Positions 1-8,841 of a DNA stretch of 16,591 bases are shown piece by piece; the first letter of the stretch is position 1, and each line of letters opens with the position of its first letter. The translations under genes and the position numbers were made by a program. The stretch covers positions 16,728 to 33,318 of the forward strand of contig DAAL01000096.1 of assembly GCA_001701065.1 (NCBI GenBank), given 5' to 3'. Origin of the DNA: Bacteroidales bacterium GP4. Lineage in GTDB: Bacteria; Bacteroidota; Bacteroidia; Bacteroidales; Muribaculaceae. The notes beneath the pieces were generated by a model that did not search any database, was not told the origin of the DNA, and worked only from the letters and a program-made list of their open reading frames with translations.

Positions 1-642
1 GGGAAGAGCGTCCTTGTACTTGTCCATTTCGTCAGCCACCCACTGGAATCCGTCCTCGGCAGAGGTGCGGTCAGGAATAGTGGAAGAGGGAGAAAGAATG
101 ATGGGATTGCCTTCCTCGTCATCGGCTACAATGGGTATACCGCCAAAGTAGCACATGAGGTCGAAGTGAAGCAATGCGCGGAGCACATGGGCTTCAGCCA
201 TCCAACGGTCATAAAGGCGGTTGTCGTCGCCCGGCTTTTCAGCATTACCGATAACCGATTCCTTAGCGTTGGCGAGGAACTGGTTGCAGGCGCGGATGCC
301 TTTATAGCGGTTAGACCAGCTGTCAGAAGCAAACCAGTGGTTGGTAGCGTCGTAAGCATCGTCCATTATAGAGTGGTAACGAGCCACACCCCAGTAGTCG
401 ATGGCATTGTCAGTCATACAGTCCTGGCTTAGGCGGAACTGAGTGTCAGAGTAGCCGGCGAATGCGTCGGGGAGGTATTCGTAAAGCTTTGCAAGCGCAC
501 CGCGGGTCATGTCATAGTCATTGAATACCATATCCGCCTGCAAGGTAAGGTCCACCTCTTTGTCGAGGTAAGAGTCGGAGCAGGATGTTCCCATTAAAGA
601 GAACATCGCTCCTGCTATAATTGCAATATTTTTAATTTTCAT
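1..642 (-). CDS. SusD/RagB-family outer-membrane lipoprotein (second pair), 3' part beyond window
   Basis: Surface glycan-binding lipoprotein expected to cap the adjacent SusC channel as a lid. The 214 codons inside the window are open with no stop, so the gene runs off the left edge; family members are usually 500-600 residues, so under half is present. The start MKIKNIAII is followed by a hydrophobic stretch and a lipobox ending GTSC with Cys21, then SDSYLDKE, typical of SusD N-termini. The motif AEAHVLRALLHFDLMCYFGGIPIV at about residues 151-174 (key residues R157, F162, Y168, GG) is the conserved SusD TPR helix-loop. The gene starts 22 bp after the upstream susC stop, so it is cotranscribed with it. 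Its sequence is clearly different from the other SusD in this window, so the two pairs are not a recent duplication. The ligand cannot be read from the sequence; arabinan fragments are inferred from context. Confidence 0.95.
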   Translation of the reverse strand, partial: MKIKNIAIIAGAMFSLMGTSCSDSYLDKEVDLTLQADMVFNDYDMTRGALAKLYEYLPDAFAGYSDTQFRLSQDCMTDNAIDYWGVARYHSIMDDAYDATNHWFASDSWSNRYKGIRACNQFLANAKESVIGNAEKPGDDNRLYDRWMAEAHVLRALLHFDLMCYFGGIPIVADDEEGNPIILSPSSTIPDRTSAEDGFQWVADEMDKYKDALP

Positions 643-664
643 AACTGTGTATTAATTTCAGGGA

Positions 665-3600
665 TTAGAATGCTACGTTTAAACCGAATGAGAAGATGCG
701 GGTCTTAGGATACCACCAGCAGTAACCCATAGGACGTTCGGGGTCCATATCCTTCGGAAGATGGCTCCAAGTGGCAACATTGTAAGCGCTGAAGTAAACA
801 CGGCACTTGGTCATGTAAGCCTTGGCGATGAGCTTTTCGGGGAGCGAGTAACCGAATTCGATGTTACGCAGCGAGAAGTAGTCGCCATTCTGAATCCAAA
901 TGTCATTCTGGTAAGAACCATTGTCGCGTGAAGAGTCCTCAGCGTTGTAAGAGAATGACAAGCGAGGATACTTGGCGTTGATGTTGCGCGGATCATTAGG
1001 ATTGTCGTTGTAGTAACCCCAAGCATTCACAACTTCATGAGTAGAGTTGTTGGAACCCCATTCCGAGAAAGTCATGGACGGAGAAAGGAATACTGAACGG
1101 TTGAGGTAAGCTGTACCTACTACACGGAGGTCAAAACCAGCATACTTAACATTGAGCGAGATAGAAGGAGTCCAGTCAGGGAGCATGGTGTAGCCGAGAG
1201 GCGCCATGTCACGAGAGTCAATCTGGCGGTCACCGTTCAAATCCTTGAACACAGCGGTACCGAGTTTCTGACCACCACCTGAGAAAGAGTTGTAAGGATA
1301 CTTTTCAGGATGGTCGATAGCGTCCTGCTGAGAGGTTGACACCAAAGCGGGATCAGAAGCCCACTGAACGAACTGATACATGTTCCAACCACCGATAGCG
1401 TCGCGGTTTTCGCTTTCGTATAGGCTTGCTACCGATTCGTAACCACGGATGCGGTTACCGGTCTTGCGCTGCCATTCAACGGCGGGTTCCACTTCGTCCA
1501 TTTCAGTGATTTTATTAGTATTGTAAGAAAGAAGACCTTCGATGGAGTATTCCACCTTGCCAATCTTGTTTTGGTGACCTATCACGAGTTCAAAACCTTT
1601 AGATTCCACTTTACCGTAAGAGTCCTTGGCGAAAGTGATACCGAGGATGTCAGGGTTGGTAGAGCGTTCAACGAGGATATCACTACGCCATTCTTTCCAG
1701 AAGTCAACGTTACCGTACAAACGGTTGTTGAAGAATCCCCAGTCAAGACCAAGGTTGACCATCTTGGAGATCTCCCACTTGCTGTTGGGGTTACCTGCCA
1801 CTTCCTCACGGTAACCGGGCTCCCAAGTGGCGTTGGTACCGAAGGAGTAACCACCGTTAGATGCGAAAGTTGACTGGAACGGATAACGTCCTGCGCCTGT
1901 GTCGCTCATACCGGTCTTACCATAGCTTGCGCGAAGTTTCAAGAGGTTGATGTTCTCGTTCTGGAGGAACTTTTCATTGTTTATGAGCCATCCTGCGCCG
2001 ACACCCCAGAAAGTACCCCAGCGGTTATCGGGGTCGAAGTTGTCGTTACCCATGTAAGAGATGCTACCATTGAGGATGTAGCGGTTGTCGAAGATGTAGT
2101 TACCGACAGCACTGTAAGCAAGGTAGCGGTCAGATGACAGGTGATACCAGTTGGCTGAGTGCGGACCGCGGTTGTTACGTTTCATGTAAGAGCGCACAAA
2201 TGCATGGGCATCGACATGATGCTTTCCGAAAGTGCGGTCATACTTGAAACCGGCGCGGAGGTTTAGAGTCCAAGAGTTGTCACGCTCGTTAGCTGACGGG
2301 TTGGTCAACTCGGAGTAACGCTGAGTCTGGGTGTAAGTGAAGTCCTTTACATCCTGCACGGCTGCGTTAGTGTAGTCGTAAGAGTAAGCGTTGATAGAGT
2401 TGGTCTGAGTTGATTCAAAACCGTCATAGGCATCGAATGACACCACAGCTTCCACACCGAGACCGGGAGTGATGGGGCGAAGGTCGCCGTTGATGGTCAA
2501 GGTAGAGTAGAGCTGACGGCGGCGGTTCTTTTCAAGACCTGATGATCCGAGCTGATAGAGCGGGTTGTTGGTGTTGTTATCGAAATAGAGTTCGCCGTTA
2601 GGGCAGTATACCGGTGAGAACACATTGGTTTCAACGGCACCGAAAGTGGTGAGGTTGAACACTGATGCAGTAGGCTGGGTGATGTTGTCGATACGGCCGC
2701 CGAGGTCGAGACCCACGGTCAGGTAATCGTTGACAGTCACGTCAAGGTTGGTACGGAGGTTCCAACGGTTGAGCACGTGCTGAGAGCTATAGCCTTCTTC
2801 GTCGTGGTCAGTACCCTTGGAGTTCCACATACCTTCCTGGCGGAGGTAAGAGAACGATACATAGTAACGTGCGCGCTTGTTACCGCCTGAAATCTGGAAG
2901 TTGGTCTTGTACACGGGAGCGGAATCACGGTAAAGAACGTCAAACCAGTTGGTGCTGAAGTACTTGTAACGGTCAATGCCGTCAAGAGTCTCGCCGTTGC
3001 TCACACGACGCCATTTTTCAATCTGTTCAGCGGAGTAGAGGGGATCCTTGCCGTCGAGGTAACGCACCTGATTGGAAGTCATGGCGTGGTTGTAGGCATC
3101 CTGGTTCTCCATGTGGTTAGTCAGGTTCTGCCAACCTATCTCCTGAGTGAACTCGATGTGGGTCTTACCCATTTCGCCACGCTTGGTGGTAACGAGAATC
3201 ACACCATTGGCACCGCGCATACCGTAAAGAGCGGTAGCGGCTGCGTCCTTGAGGATAGTCACGTTGTCGATGGGGAACGCATCGAGGAAGGAGATGTCAC
3301 GTTCAACATTGTCCACGATAACGATGGGGTTACGCGCCGAGGCGTTGAGAGTGCGGAGACCGCGGATGTACATCTTGGTTTCAGCCCATCCCGGCTCGGT
3401 TGATGCTTCGTAAGTCTGAACACCGGTCAAGAGAGAGTTGAAGGCGTTCTGAAGCACAGTGATCGGGTAACGCTGCAGTTCCTCGCCGGTCACATAGGAA
3501 GTGGCTTCGGTAGTGAATTTCTTCTGAGTGTCGTGGAACGCAAGGTTCTGGATTTTCTTGTAAGCGTCATTATCAGGGTCGAGGATGATAATCAGCGGAG

Positions 3601-3895
3601 TGTCAAAGTTGTCCACCGAAACGATTTTAGGCTCGTAACCTACGCACTTGGTGTTGATTTCATCGTCAAACGCCACGTTCTTGATTGTAAAGTTACCATC
3701 CTGGTCGGTGAGCACGATACCGCTTTGTTCAGCGACGTTGACCACGGCACCGGGGATGGGGTTACCCTCGGGGTCAGTCACGCGTCCCTTAAGCTCGCGT
3801 CCACCGGCAGCCCACATTGAGAGTGAGCCTCCGAGTAGCACTGCTGTCAGAAGGTATTTACCTTTACCTGACATATATTTGATGATATTATTCAT
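665..3895 (-). CDS. SusC/RagA-family TonB-dependent outer-membrane transporter (second pair)
   Basis: A 1076-residue TonB-dependent importer, a normal length for SusC. An N-terminal signal peptide (hydrophobic to about residue 30) is followed by a carboxypeptidase-regulatory-like domain beginning LKGRVTDPEGNPIPGA (about 35-105), a plug with the signature ILKDAAATALYGMRGANGV (about 215-234), and a 22-strand-type barrel ending in NVAF with terminal Phe. An acidic loop DLNGDRQIDSRDM in the C-terminal third resembles calcium-type loops common in SusC proteins. The usual EEVVVVGYG segment before the plug is absent; the equivalent stretch reads NLAFHDTQKKFTTEA, a divergent TonB-box region like that of other atypical SusC proteins. 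The gene begins 27 bp after the preceding susD. An alternative start at Met8 cannot be excluded. Substrate specificity is inferred from the locus. Confidence 0.96.
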   Translation of the reverse strand: MNNIIKYMSGKGKYLLTAVLLGGSLSMWAAGGRELKGRVTDPEGNPIPGAVVNVAEQSGIVLTDQDGNFTIKNVAFDDEINTKCVGYEPKIVSVDNFDTPLIIILDPDNDAYKKIQNLAFHDTQKKFTTEATSYVTGEELQRYPITVLQNAFNSLLTGVQTYEASTEPGWAETKMYIRGLRTLNASARNPIVIVDNVERDISFLDAFPIDNVTILKDAAATALYGMRGANGVILVTTKRGEMGKTHIEFTQEIGWQNLTNHMENQDAYNHAMTSNQVRYLDGKDPLYSAEQIEKWRRVSNGETLDGIDRYKYFSTNWFDVLYRDSAPVYKTNFQISGGNKRARYYVSFSYLRQEGMWNSKGTDHDEEGYSSQHVLNRWNLRTNLDVTVNDYLTVGLDLGGRIDNITQPTASVFNLTTFGAVETNVFSPVYCPNGELYFDNNTNNPLYQLGSSGLEKNRRRQLYSTLTINGDLRPITPGLGVEAVVSFDAYDGFESTQTNSINAYSYDYTNAAVQDVKDFTYTQTQRYSELTNPSANERDNSWTLNLRAGFKYDRTFGKHHVDAHAFVRSYMKRNNRGPHSANWYHLSSDRYLAYSAVGNYIFDNRYILNGSISYMGNDNFDPDNRWGTFWGVGAGWLINNEKFLQNENINLLKLRASYGKTGMSDTGAGRYPFQSTFASNGGYSFGTNATWEPGYREEVAGNPNSKWEISKMVNLGLDWGFFNNRLYGNVDFWKEWRSDILVERSTNPDILGITFAKDSYGKVESKGFELVIGHQNKIGKVEYSIEGLLSYNTNKITEMDEVEPAVEWQRKTGNRIRGYESVASLYESENRDAIGGWNMYQFVQWASDPALVSTSQQDAIDHPEKYPYNSFSGGGQKLGTAVFKDLNGDRQIDSRDMAPLGYTMLPDWTPSISLNVKYAGFDLRVVGTAYLNRSVFLSPSMTFSEWGSNNSTHEVVNAWGYYNDNPNDPRNINAKYPRLSFSYNAEDSSRDNGSYQNDIWIQNGDYFSLRNIEFGYSLPEKLIAKAYMTKCRVYFSAYNVATWSHLPKDMDPERPMGYCWWYPKTRIFSFGLNVAF

Positions 3896-3922
3896 ATTAT
3901 TTATATATAATGCGATTTAAGA

Positions 3923-5686
3923 TTAATTCCAACCGGGGTTATTCTCAAGACCGGTTTTCCAGTATTCTTCTTCAGGAATAGGATAGAGGTACATGTGGTC
4001 CTCAAATACGCGCTGTTGAGCCACTTTGCGGGTGATAGTGCCGTCGTTAGCCACGTTCACGCCGTAGATGGGGCGGCTGAGGGCTTCCTTTGCCACGTTC
4101 CAGCGGCGTACATCCCACCAGCGGTGTTCCTCGAAAGCGAACTCAACTGTGCGCTCCTTGTGGATGAAGTTACGCATAGCCGATTGAGTGCGGAGGTCGG
4201 CGCGGTCAGCTACGTTGCCGGTGATTCCTGCGCGGTGACGCACTTGGTCGAGAAGGTCGCACACTTCCTGAGTGGGTCCGTTCACTTCGTTAAGAGCCTC
4301 GGCGTAGTTCATGAGGATTTCAGCGTAGCGGATTATGGTCCACAAGCGATAAGCTGAACCGCCATGGTTACTTGACAGGATGGTAGCGGGGATGTATTTG
4401 CGCATGTAGTAGCCTGTGGGAGTGGCGTTGGCGTTACCGATGGGGTTGTCAGCCATACCCAGGCGCACGTCGATGTGACCGGTGGTGTTCATAGAACCCC
4501 ATTCAACGCCCTGATAAAGGACAGTGGCGTTAAGACGCGGGTCACGGTTAGCCCACATGTTCTGTTCCGAGTAGCCGCTTGCGGCGTTGATGGAAGGCAC
4601 ACCGTTGTTATAAACGGGAGCACCTGTGGCATCGTAGCTTGTGAAGGGTGAAGAACCGTCGATCATGTCGTACATGTCCACGAGGTTCTGTGACGGACAG
4701 TTACCGCCACGACCGCCTTCGCCCACGGGGGTATCGTCGCTTATGCCGCTCCAGCCGATTGTGCCGTCGTTGCGGAAGAAGATTACTTCGGCGTTGTTAC
4801 CGGTGTACTGTGTACGAAGCACTGCGTTGCCGTAGTTATCGGCAGCGGGGATGTTGGCTTCAGCATACAGGCGGAAGTTGCCTCCGTAAGTGTCGATGAA
4901 CTGTTTAGCCACGGCAGCAGCCTGCGCCCAGGTAACACCTGAGGCTGACGCAAAGCGCGGTGAGGCAAGGTAAAGAAGAATGCGTGACTCAAGAGCGAGT
5001 GACATGGGCTGAGAAAGACGGCCTATGCGGTTACCGTTCCAGGCATCTTCGTAAGTGAGCATGTAAGGACGTGCGTCACGAAGTTCGCTAAGCACCCAGT
5101 CAGTGTACTCTTTAATTGAAGGACGCTTTGAGTAAGGAGTGATCATGTCCTCTTCGGGGTTGAGAACTTCGGTCACGATGGGGAGCGGTCCGTAACGGAG
5201 GAAGAGTTCCCAGTAGAACCAGGCGCGGAAAGTGCGGGCTTCAGCCACCATGGTTTTACGCAGAGTGACGTTTTCGGTGCTGTCCTTTGTGATGTCGAAA
5301 GGCACACGGTCCACGTCGTTTATCACACGGTTGCACTTACGGATAGCGCGGTAGCGTGATTCCCACACTGAGGTGAGTTCAGCAGCGCCGCCATCGCCGT
5401 AGTAGTTGCCAAGGTTAAAGGAGGTGCGGGTACCGCCGGTGGCGAAAGAAGTTTCCGCCAGGTCAGTGGCTGCGTCGAGCCAGGAGCTGTTGATGCGGTT
5501 GGCGCCATGGAGGAGGAAGTTGTAAGTATCGTTATGGAAATACTCAAACATACGCCAGTCAGCATAAGTTTTTTCCTCAGTCAACTCATTGGATGCCTGC
5601 TTGTCAAGGAAGTCGCTGCAGGAAGACACCGCAACGCCTACACCCATGATGAGGCTGAGAGTGATGTATTTAAATGTTTTTCTCAT
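3923..5686 (-). CDS. SusD/RagB-family outer-membrane lipoprotein (first pair)
   Basis: A 587-residue surface glycan-binding lipoprotein, partner of the SusC immediately upstream. I chose ATG at 5686 rather than an in-frame ATG 33 bp upstream: the shorter form gives a proper lipoprotein signal (MRKTFKYITLSL, then VSSC with Cys23) and leaves a 13-bp gap, whereas the longer one would overlap the end of susC. After the Cys comes SDFLDKQASNELT, standard for SusD. The conserved helix EARTFRAWFYWELFLRYGPLPIV carries the family's R-W-Y-RYG-P pattern. The C-terminal half has RYAEILMNYAEALNEV and FAFEEHRWWDVRRW, and the protein ends with LYPIPEEEY and NNPGWN, all SusD/RagB hallmarks. The upstream bases do not contain a Shine-Dalgarno site; they read ACCTCCC, which is normal for a phylum that rarely uses it. 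The protein is complete and shows no damage. Confidence 0.96.
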   Translation of the reverse strand: MRKTFKYITLSLIMGVGVAVSSCSDFLDKQASNELTEEKTYADWRMFEYFHNDTYNFLLHGANRINSSWLDAATDLAETSFATGGTRTSFNLGNYYGDGGAAELTSVWESRYRAIRKCNRVINDVDRVPFDITKDSTENVTLRKTMVAEARTFRAWFYWELFLRYGPLPIVTEVLNPEEDMITPYSKRPSIKEYTDWVLSELRDARPYMLTYEDAWNGNRIGRLSQPMSLALESRILLYLASPRFASASGVTWAQAAAVAKQFIDTYGGNFRLYAEANIPAADNYGNAVLRTQYTGNNAEVIFFRNDGTIGWSGISDDTPVGEGGRGGNCPSQNLVDMYDMIDGSSPFTSYDATGAPVYNNGVPSINAASGYSEQNMWANRDPRLNATVLYQGVEWGSMNTTGHIDVRLGMADNPIGNANATPTGYYMRKYIPATILSSNHGGSAYRLWTIIRYAEILMNYAEALNEVNGPTQEVCDLLDQVRHRAGITGNVADRADLRTQSAMRNFIHKERTVEFAFEEHRWWDVRRWNVAKEALSRPIYGVNVANDGTITRKVAQQRVFEDHMYLYPIPEEEYWKTGLENNPGWN

Positions 5687-5699
5687 AATCGGGAGGTAA

Positions 5700-8600
5700 T
5701 TAGAATTGAATGTTAACACCGAAGTTTACAGTCTTACAGATGGGGTAACGGTTAGAGCCGTTGCTTTCCGGGTCAGTCAGTCCGTCAAGGTGATCCCAAG
5801 TGATCAGGTTGTTGGCGTTGACATAGAAGCGGCACTGTGACATGTAAACATGTTTGATCCACTTTTGGGGAAGAGAGTAACCGAGCTCGATATTCTTCAG
5901 GCGGACGAATGAACCGTTCTTCAAGAAGAATGAGTTCTGACGCTGGTTGTGGTCACCGTAGTTGTCGTAGTGCAGCAACGGGTACTTGGCGTTCTTTAGG
6001 TTATACTCCTCGCTCTGAGAAGGCATCCAACGGTCAAGATGGTGTTCTTTCACTTTACCACCGTTGACGAAAGCGTACATGGCTTCAGCGTCGTAGTAGC
6101 GGCTCACGTGGTCAACACCCTGGAACATAACGCTCAGAGAGATTCCTTTCCATTCAGCGCCGAGAGTCACGGCGAAGGTGTTTTCGGGAAGGTCGCTGAG
6201 ACCGATGTAAGTAACGTCACGCTGGTCGATGAATCCGTCACCGTTCATGTCGCGGTACTTGAGGTCGCCGACTTTAACGTCGCCGAATGTGGACTTGGGA
6301 AGATTTCCGCTCTCAATGTCGGATGAAGTCACGAAACCGTCGCACAACAGTCCGAAGTACTGACCGATGGGGTGTCCCACCTGCTTGCGGTAAGCTGTCT
6401 TGAGGGCGGGTTCGTTCATTTCGGTGATTTCATTCTTGGCATGAGAGAAAGTCACGCCCACATTGTAGTTGAAGTCACGTCCGATAGTGTTATTGTAGTG
6501 AAGCTCAACTTCAAAACCTTCGTTCTTGGTCTTACCGAGGTTACCTACAGCCGAAGTCACACCGAACCACCAGGGACGGGTGAGATATTCGGTCAAGATG
6601 TCGTCACGTTTTTCATAGAAGTAGTCCAAGTTACCGGTAAGGGTAGAGTTCAAGAAAGAGAACTCAAGACCTACGTTGTACTTGTGGGCACGTTCCCAGG
6701 TAACACCGTAGTTGGGGTACTGCTGTTCGTAGATACCGGTCTGACCGTTGGTACCGAAGTTGTAGTCATTGCTGATCTGTGACCATTTTTCTTCGTAAAG
6801 GAATCGCTGACCGATGTAGTTGTCGTTACCTACTTCACCGTAGCTTGCGCGGAGTTTGAGGTTGTCGAGCCAGTCACGGGTATTTTCCATGAAGCTTTCC
6901 TGGGTGATGCGCCATCCCACTGAGAATGCGGGGAAGAAACCGTAACGTTTCTGCTTGGCGAAGTTCTCGGAACCGTTGTAGCCGGCGTTGAACTCAGCGA
7001 GGTAGCGGTTGTCGTAAGCGTAAGTGACACGACCTACAACACCTTGGTAACGGCGTGCAAGTTCTGACTGCTTGCGGTAGTCGTTCTGCATGTAAAGCAC
7101 CATCGCAGTCACGTCGTGAACCTGATTGAACTGGCGTGCGTAGTTGATCTGAGCTTCCATGTAGAGTTTGTAGATAGTGTGGGAACTGTAAGACGAGGTC
7201 ATTGGTTCGTCCTTGCCGAAACGGTTGTAAGCGTCGATTGACATGTAGTTGTCACGGTCGTTCAACTCGTAGGTGGCGAAGTTCTTGGTGTACTTGTTCT
7301 GATGGTAGTTCTCGTAGTCGAAAGAAGCCATAGCCTTAGCTGAAAGTCCGGGGGTGAGCCAGTCGAGCTTGTAATCAAGGATGAAGTTGGTTTCGTTGAT
7401 TGTGCTCATGCCTTTGTAGTAACCTCCTTCAGCGAAAGTGGCGTAGATATTGTTCTGATACTGTGAGCTACCGCCCCAGAGTGTCTTCATGTCCTCACCG
7501 TTCTGTACCTGGTAAGCCACGGGGAACAACCATCCCGGAGTGTGGTTCATCTGGTAGAACGCATTACTGAATTTACCGGTCTCATTGGAGTTGGGCTGCT
7601 TGCGTTCCTCGAAGCGGGTACCGAAGTTAACCGACAGAGTAAGGTCGCTTGTAAGGAAGAAGTCAGCGTTGGCACGGAAGCCGTAACGGCGATAGTGCTG
7701 TGACGAGGTGTTGCCGTACTGGTCACGTGACAATTCCTTGAAAAGAGAACCCTGGTTATAGTATTCGAGAGAAGCGTAGTAGCGCATACGTTTTGTACCG
7801 CCGCGCACACTTGCGTTGTAACGCTGAGCGGGAGCCGAACTACGAAGGATTTCGTCGTACCAGTCAACATTGGGGTAGAGAAGATTGTCCACACCTGACA
7901 GGCTGCCGGCAACTGACTGACGGTACATGTCGATGTCGCTTGCCGAGAACTGAGAGGGTAGACCGTCATTGGCAAGGGCTTCTTCAAGAAGTACTACTGA
8001 GTTGTAGGAGTCAAGATAGGTGTCCTTGCGGGTAGGGGTCTGCCACTGCCAGTTGGCGGTAAGGCTTACTACCGGTTTCTGTTCTTTACCACGCTTGGTG
8101 GTGATGAGCATAACGCCGTTAGCACCACGCACACCGTACACTGCTGTAGCGGAAGCGTCCTTAAGCACTGAGATGGTCTCGATGTCGTCAGGGGCAATCT
8201 GAGAGAAAGAACGTTCGATACCGTCCACGAGGATAAGCGGCTGAGCATCGCCTGCGAATGTGGCACGACCACGGATGAAGATAGAAGCGTCATCGGCACC
8301 CGGAGCACCTGAAGTCTGAGAGGTGATCACGCCGGGGATTTTACCGGTGATGGCTTGTGAAAGGTTGGCTGCGGGAGTTTCGAGAAGGTCATCGGAGTTC
8401 ACCTGAGAGATAGCACCGATCACTGACTCTTTCTTCTGCTGACCGTAACCTACCACCACTACTTCCTCAAGCACTGCGGCTGATTCTTTGAGGACGATGC
8501 GAAGGTTATGTTGTCCTTTAACGTCTACTGATGTGGTTTCGTAACCCACGTAGGACACTTCAAGCACTGCTTTGTTGGCATCCTTTACGAGGAGCACGAA

Positions 8601-8816
8601 TTCACCGTCAAAATTGGTGGCTGTACCGGTGGTGGTGCCTTTTTCGATAACTGTGGCACCAATGAGAGGTTCACCGGATTCATCCTCCACAATACCGGTC
8701 ACTTGTACTGCTTGAGCCATAGCGTTGTGGCTGCAAAGGAGGAGCAGAAGAGCCGGCAGGAAGAGGCGGAGCGCTATGCTCCACCCTCCTATCGTTGTAC
8801 AGCGTTTATTATTCAT
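5700..8816 (-). CDS. SusC/RagA-family TonB-dependent outer-membrane transporter (first pair)
   Basis: A 1038-residue glycan importer of the outer membrane, energized by TonB and paired with the SusD that follows 13 bp downstream. The signal peptide is long (LFLPALLLLLCSHNAMA, cleavage likely after Ala34). Next is a carboxypeptidase-regulatory-like domain starting VTGIVEDESGEPLIGATV (about 39-115), then the canonical SusC segment EEVVVVGYGQQKKESVIGAI that includes the TonB-box region. The plug carries SVLKDASATAVYGVRGANGV (about 214-233), followed by the barrel, an acidic loop DMNGDGFIDQRD, and a C-terminal FGVNIQF with terminal Phe. It is only distantly similar to the other SusC in the operon. 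By order it corresponds to the first SusC of the tandem arabinan-type PUL, but the substrate is inferred, not seen. Confidence 0.97.
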   Translation of the reverse strand: MNNKRCTTIGGWSIALRLFLPALLLLLCSHNAMAQAVQVTGIVEDESGEPLIGATVIEKGTTTGTATNFDGEFVLLVKDANKAVLEVSYVGYETTSVDVKGQHNLRIVLKESAAVLEEVVVVGYGQQKKESVIGAISQVNSDDLLETPAANLSQAITGKIPGVITSQTSGAPGADDASIFIRGRATFAGDAQPLILVDGIERSFSQIAPDDIETISVLKDASATAVYGVRGANGVMLITTKRGKEQKPVVSLTANWQWQTPTRKDTYLDSYNSVVLLEEALANDGLPSQFSASDIDMYRQSVAGSLSGVDNLLYPNVDWYDEILRSSAPAQRYNASVRGGTKRMRYYASLEYYNQGSLFKELSRDQYGNTSSQHYRRYGFRANADFFLTSDLTLSVNFGTRFEERKQPNSNETGKFSNAFYQMNHTPGWLFPVAYQVQNGEDMKTLWGGSSQYQNNIYATFAEGGYYKGMSTINETNFILDYKLDWLTPGLSAKAMASFDYENYHQNKYTKNFATYELNDRDNYMSIDAYNRFGKDEPMTSSYSSHTIYKLYMEAQINYARQFNQVHDVTAMVLYMQNDYRKQSELARRYQGVVGRVTYAYDNRYLAEFNAGYNGSENFAKQKRYGFFPAFSVGWRITQESFMENTRDWLDNLKLRASYGEVGNDNYIGQRFLYEEKWSQISNDYNFGTNGQTGIYEQQYPNYGVTWERAHKYNVGLEFSFLNSTLTGNLDYFYEKRDDILTEYLTRPWWFGVTSAVGNLGKTKNEGFEVELHYNNTIGRDFNYNVGVTFSHAKNEITEMNEPALKTAYRKQVGHPIGQYFGLLCDGFVTSSDIESGNLPKSTFGDVKVGDLKYRDMNGDGFIDQRDVTYIGLSDLPENTFAVTLGAEWKGISLSVMFQGVDHVSRYYDAEAMYAFVNGGKVKEHHLDRWMPSQSEEYNLKNAKYPLLHYDNYGDHNQRQNSFFLKNGSFVRLKNIELGYSLPQKWIKHVYMSQCRFYVNANNLITWDHLDGLTDPESNGSNRYPICKTVNFGVNIQF

Positions 8817-8841
8817 TAGATATCTTTGATTTAATGGTTAA

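Noticed and set aside
5687..5719. Upstream start for the first SusD, adding 11 residues
   Set aside because: It would overlap the end of susC and push the lipobox away from a normal signal-peptide position; ATG at 5686 fits better.
7547..7987. 146-residue minus-strand open frame within the first susC
   Set aside because: It overlaps conserved barrel coding sequence in another frame and has a Thr/Ser/Val-rich shadow composition.
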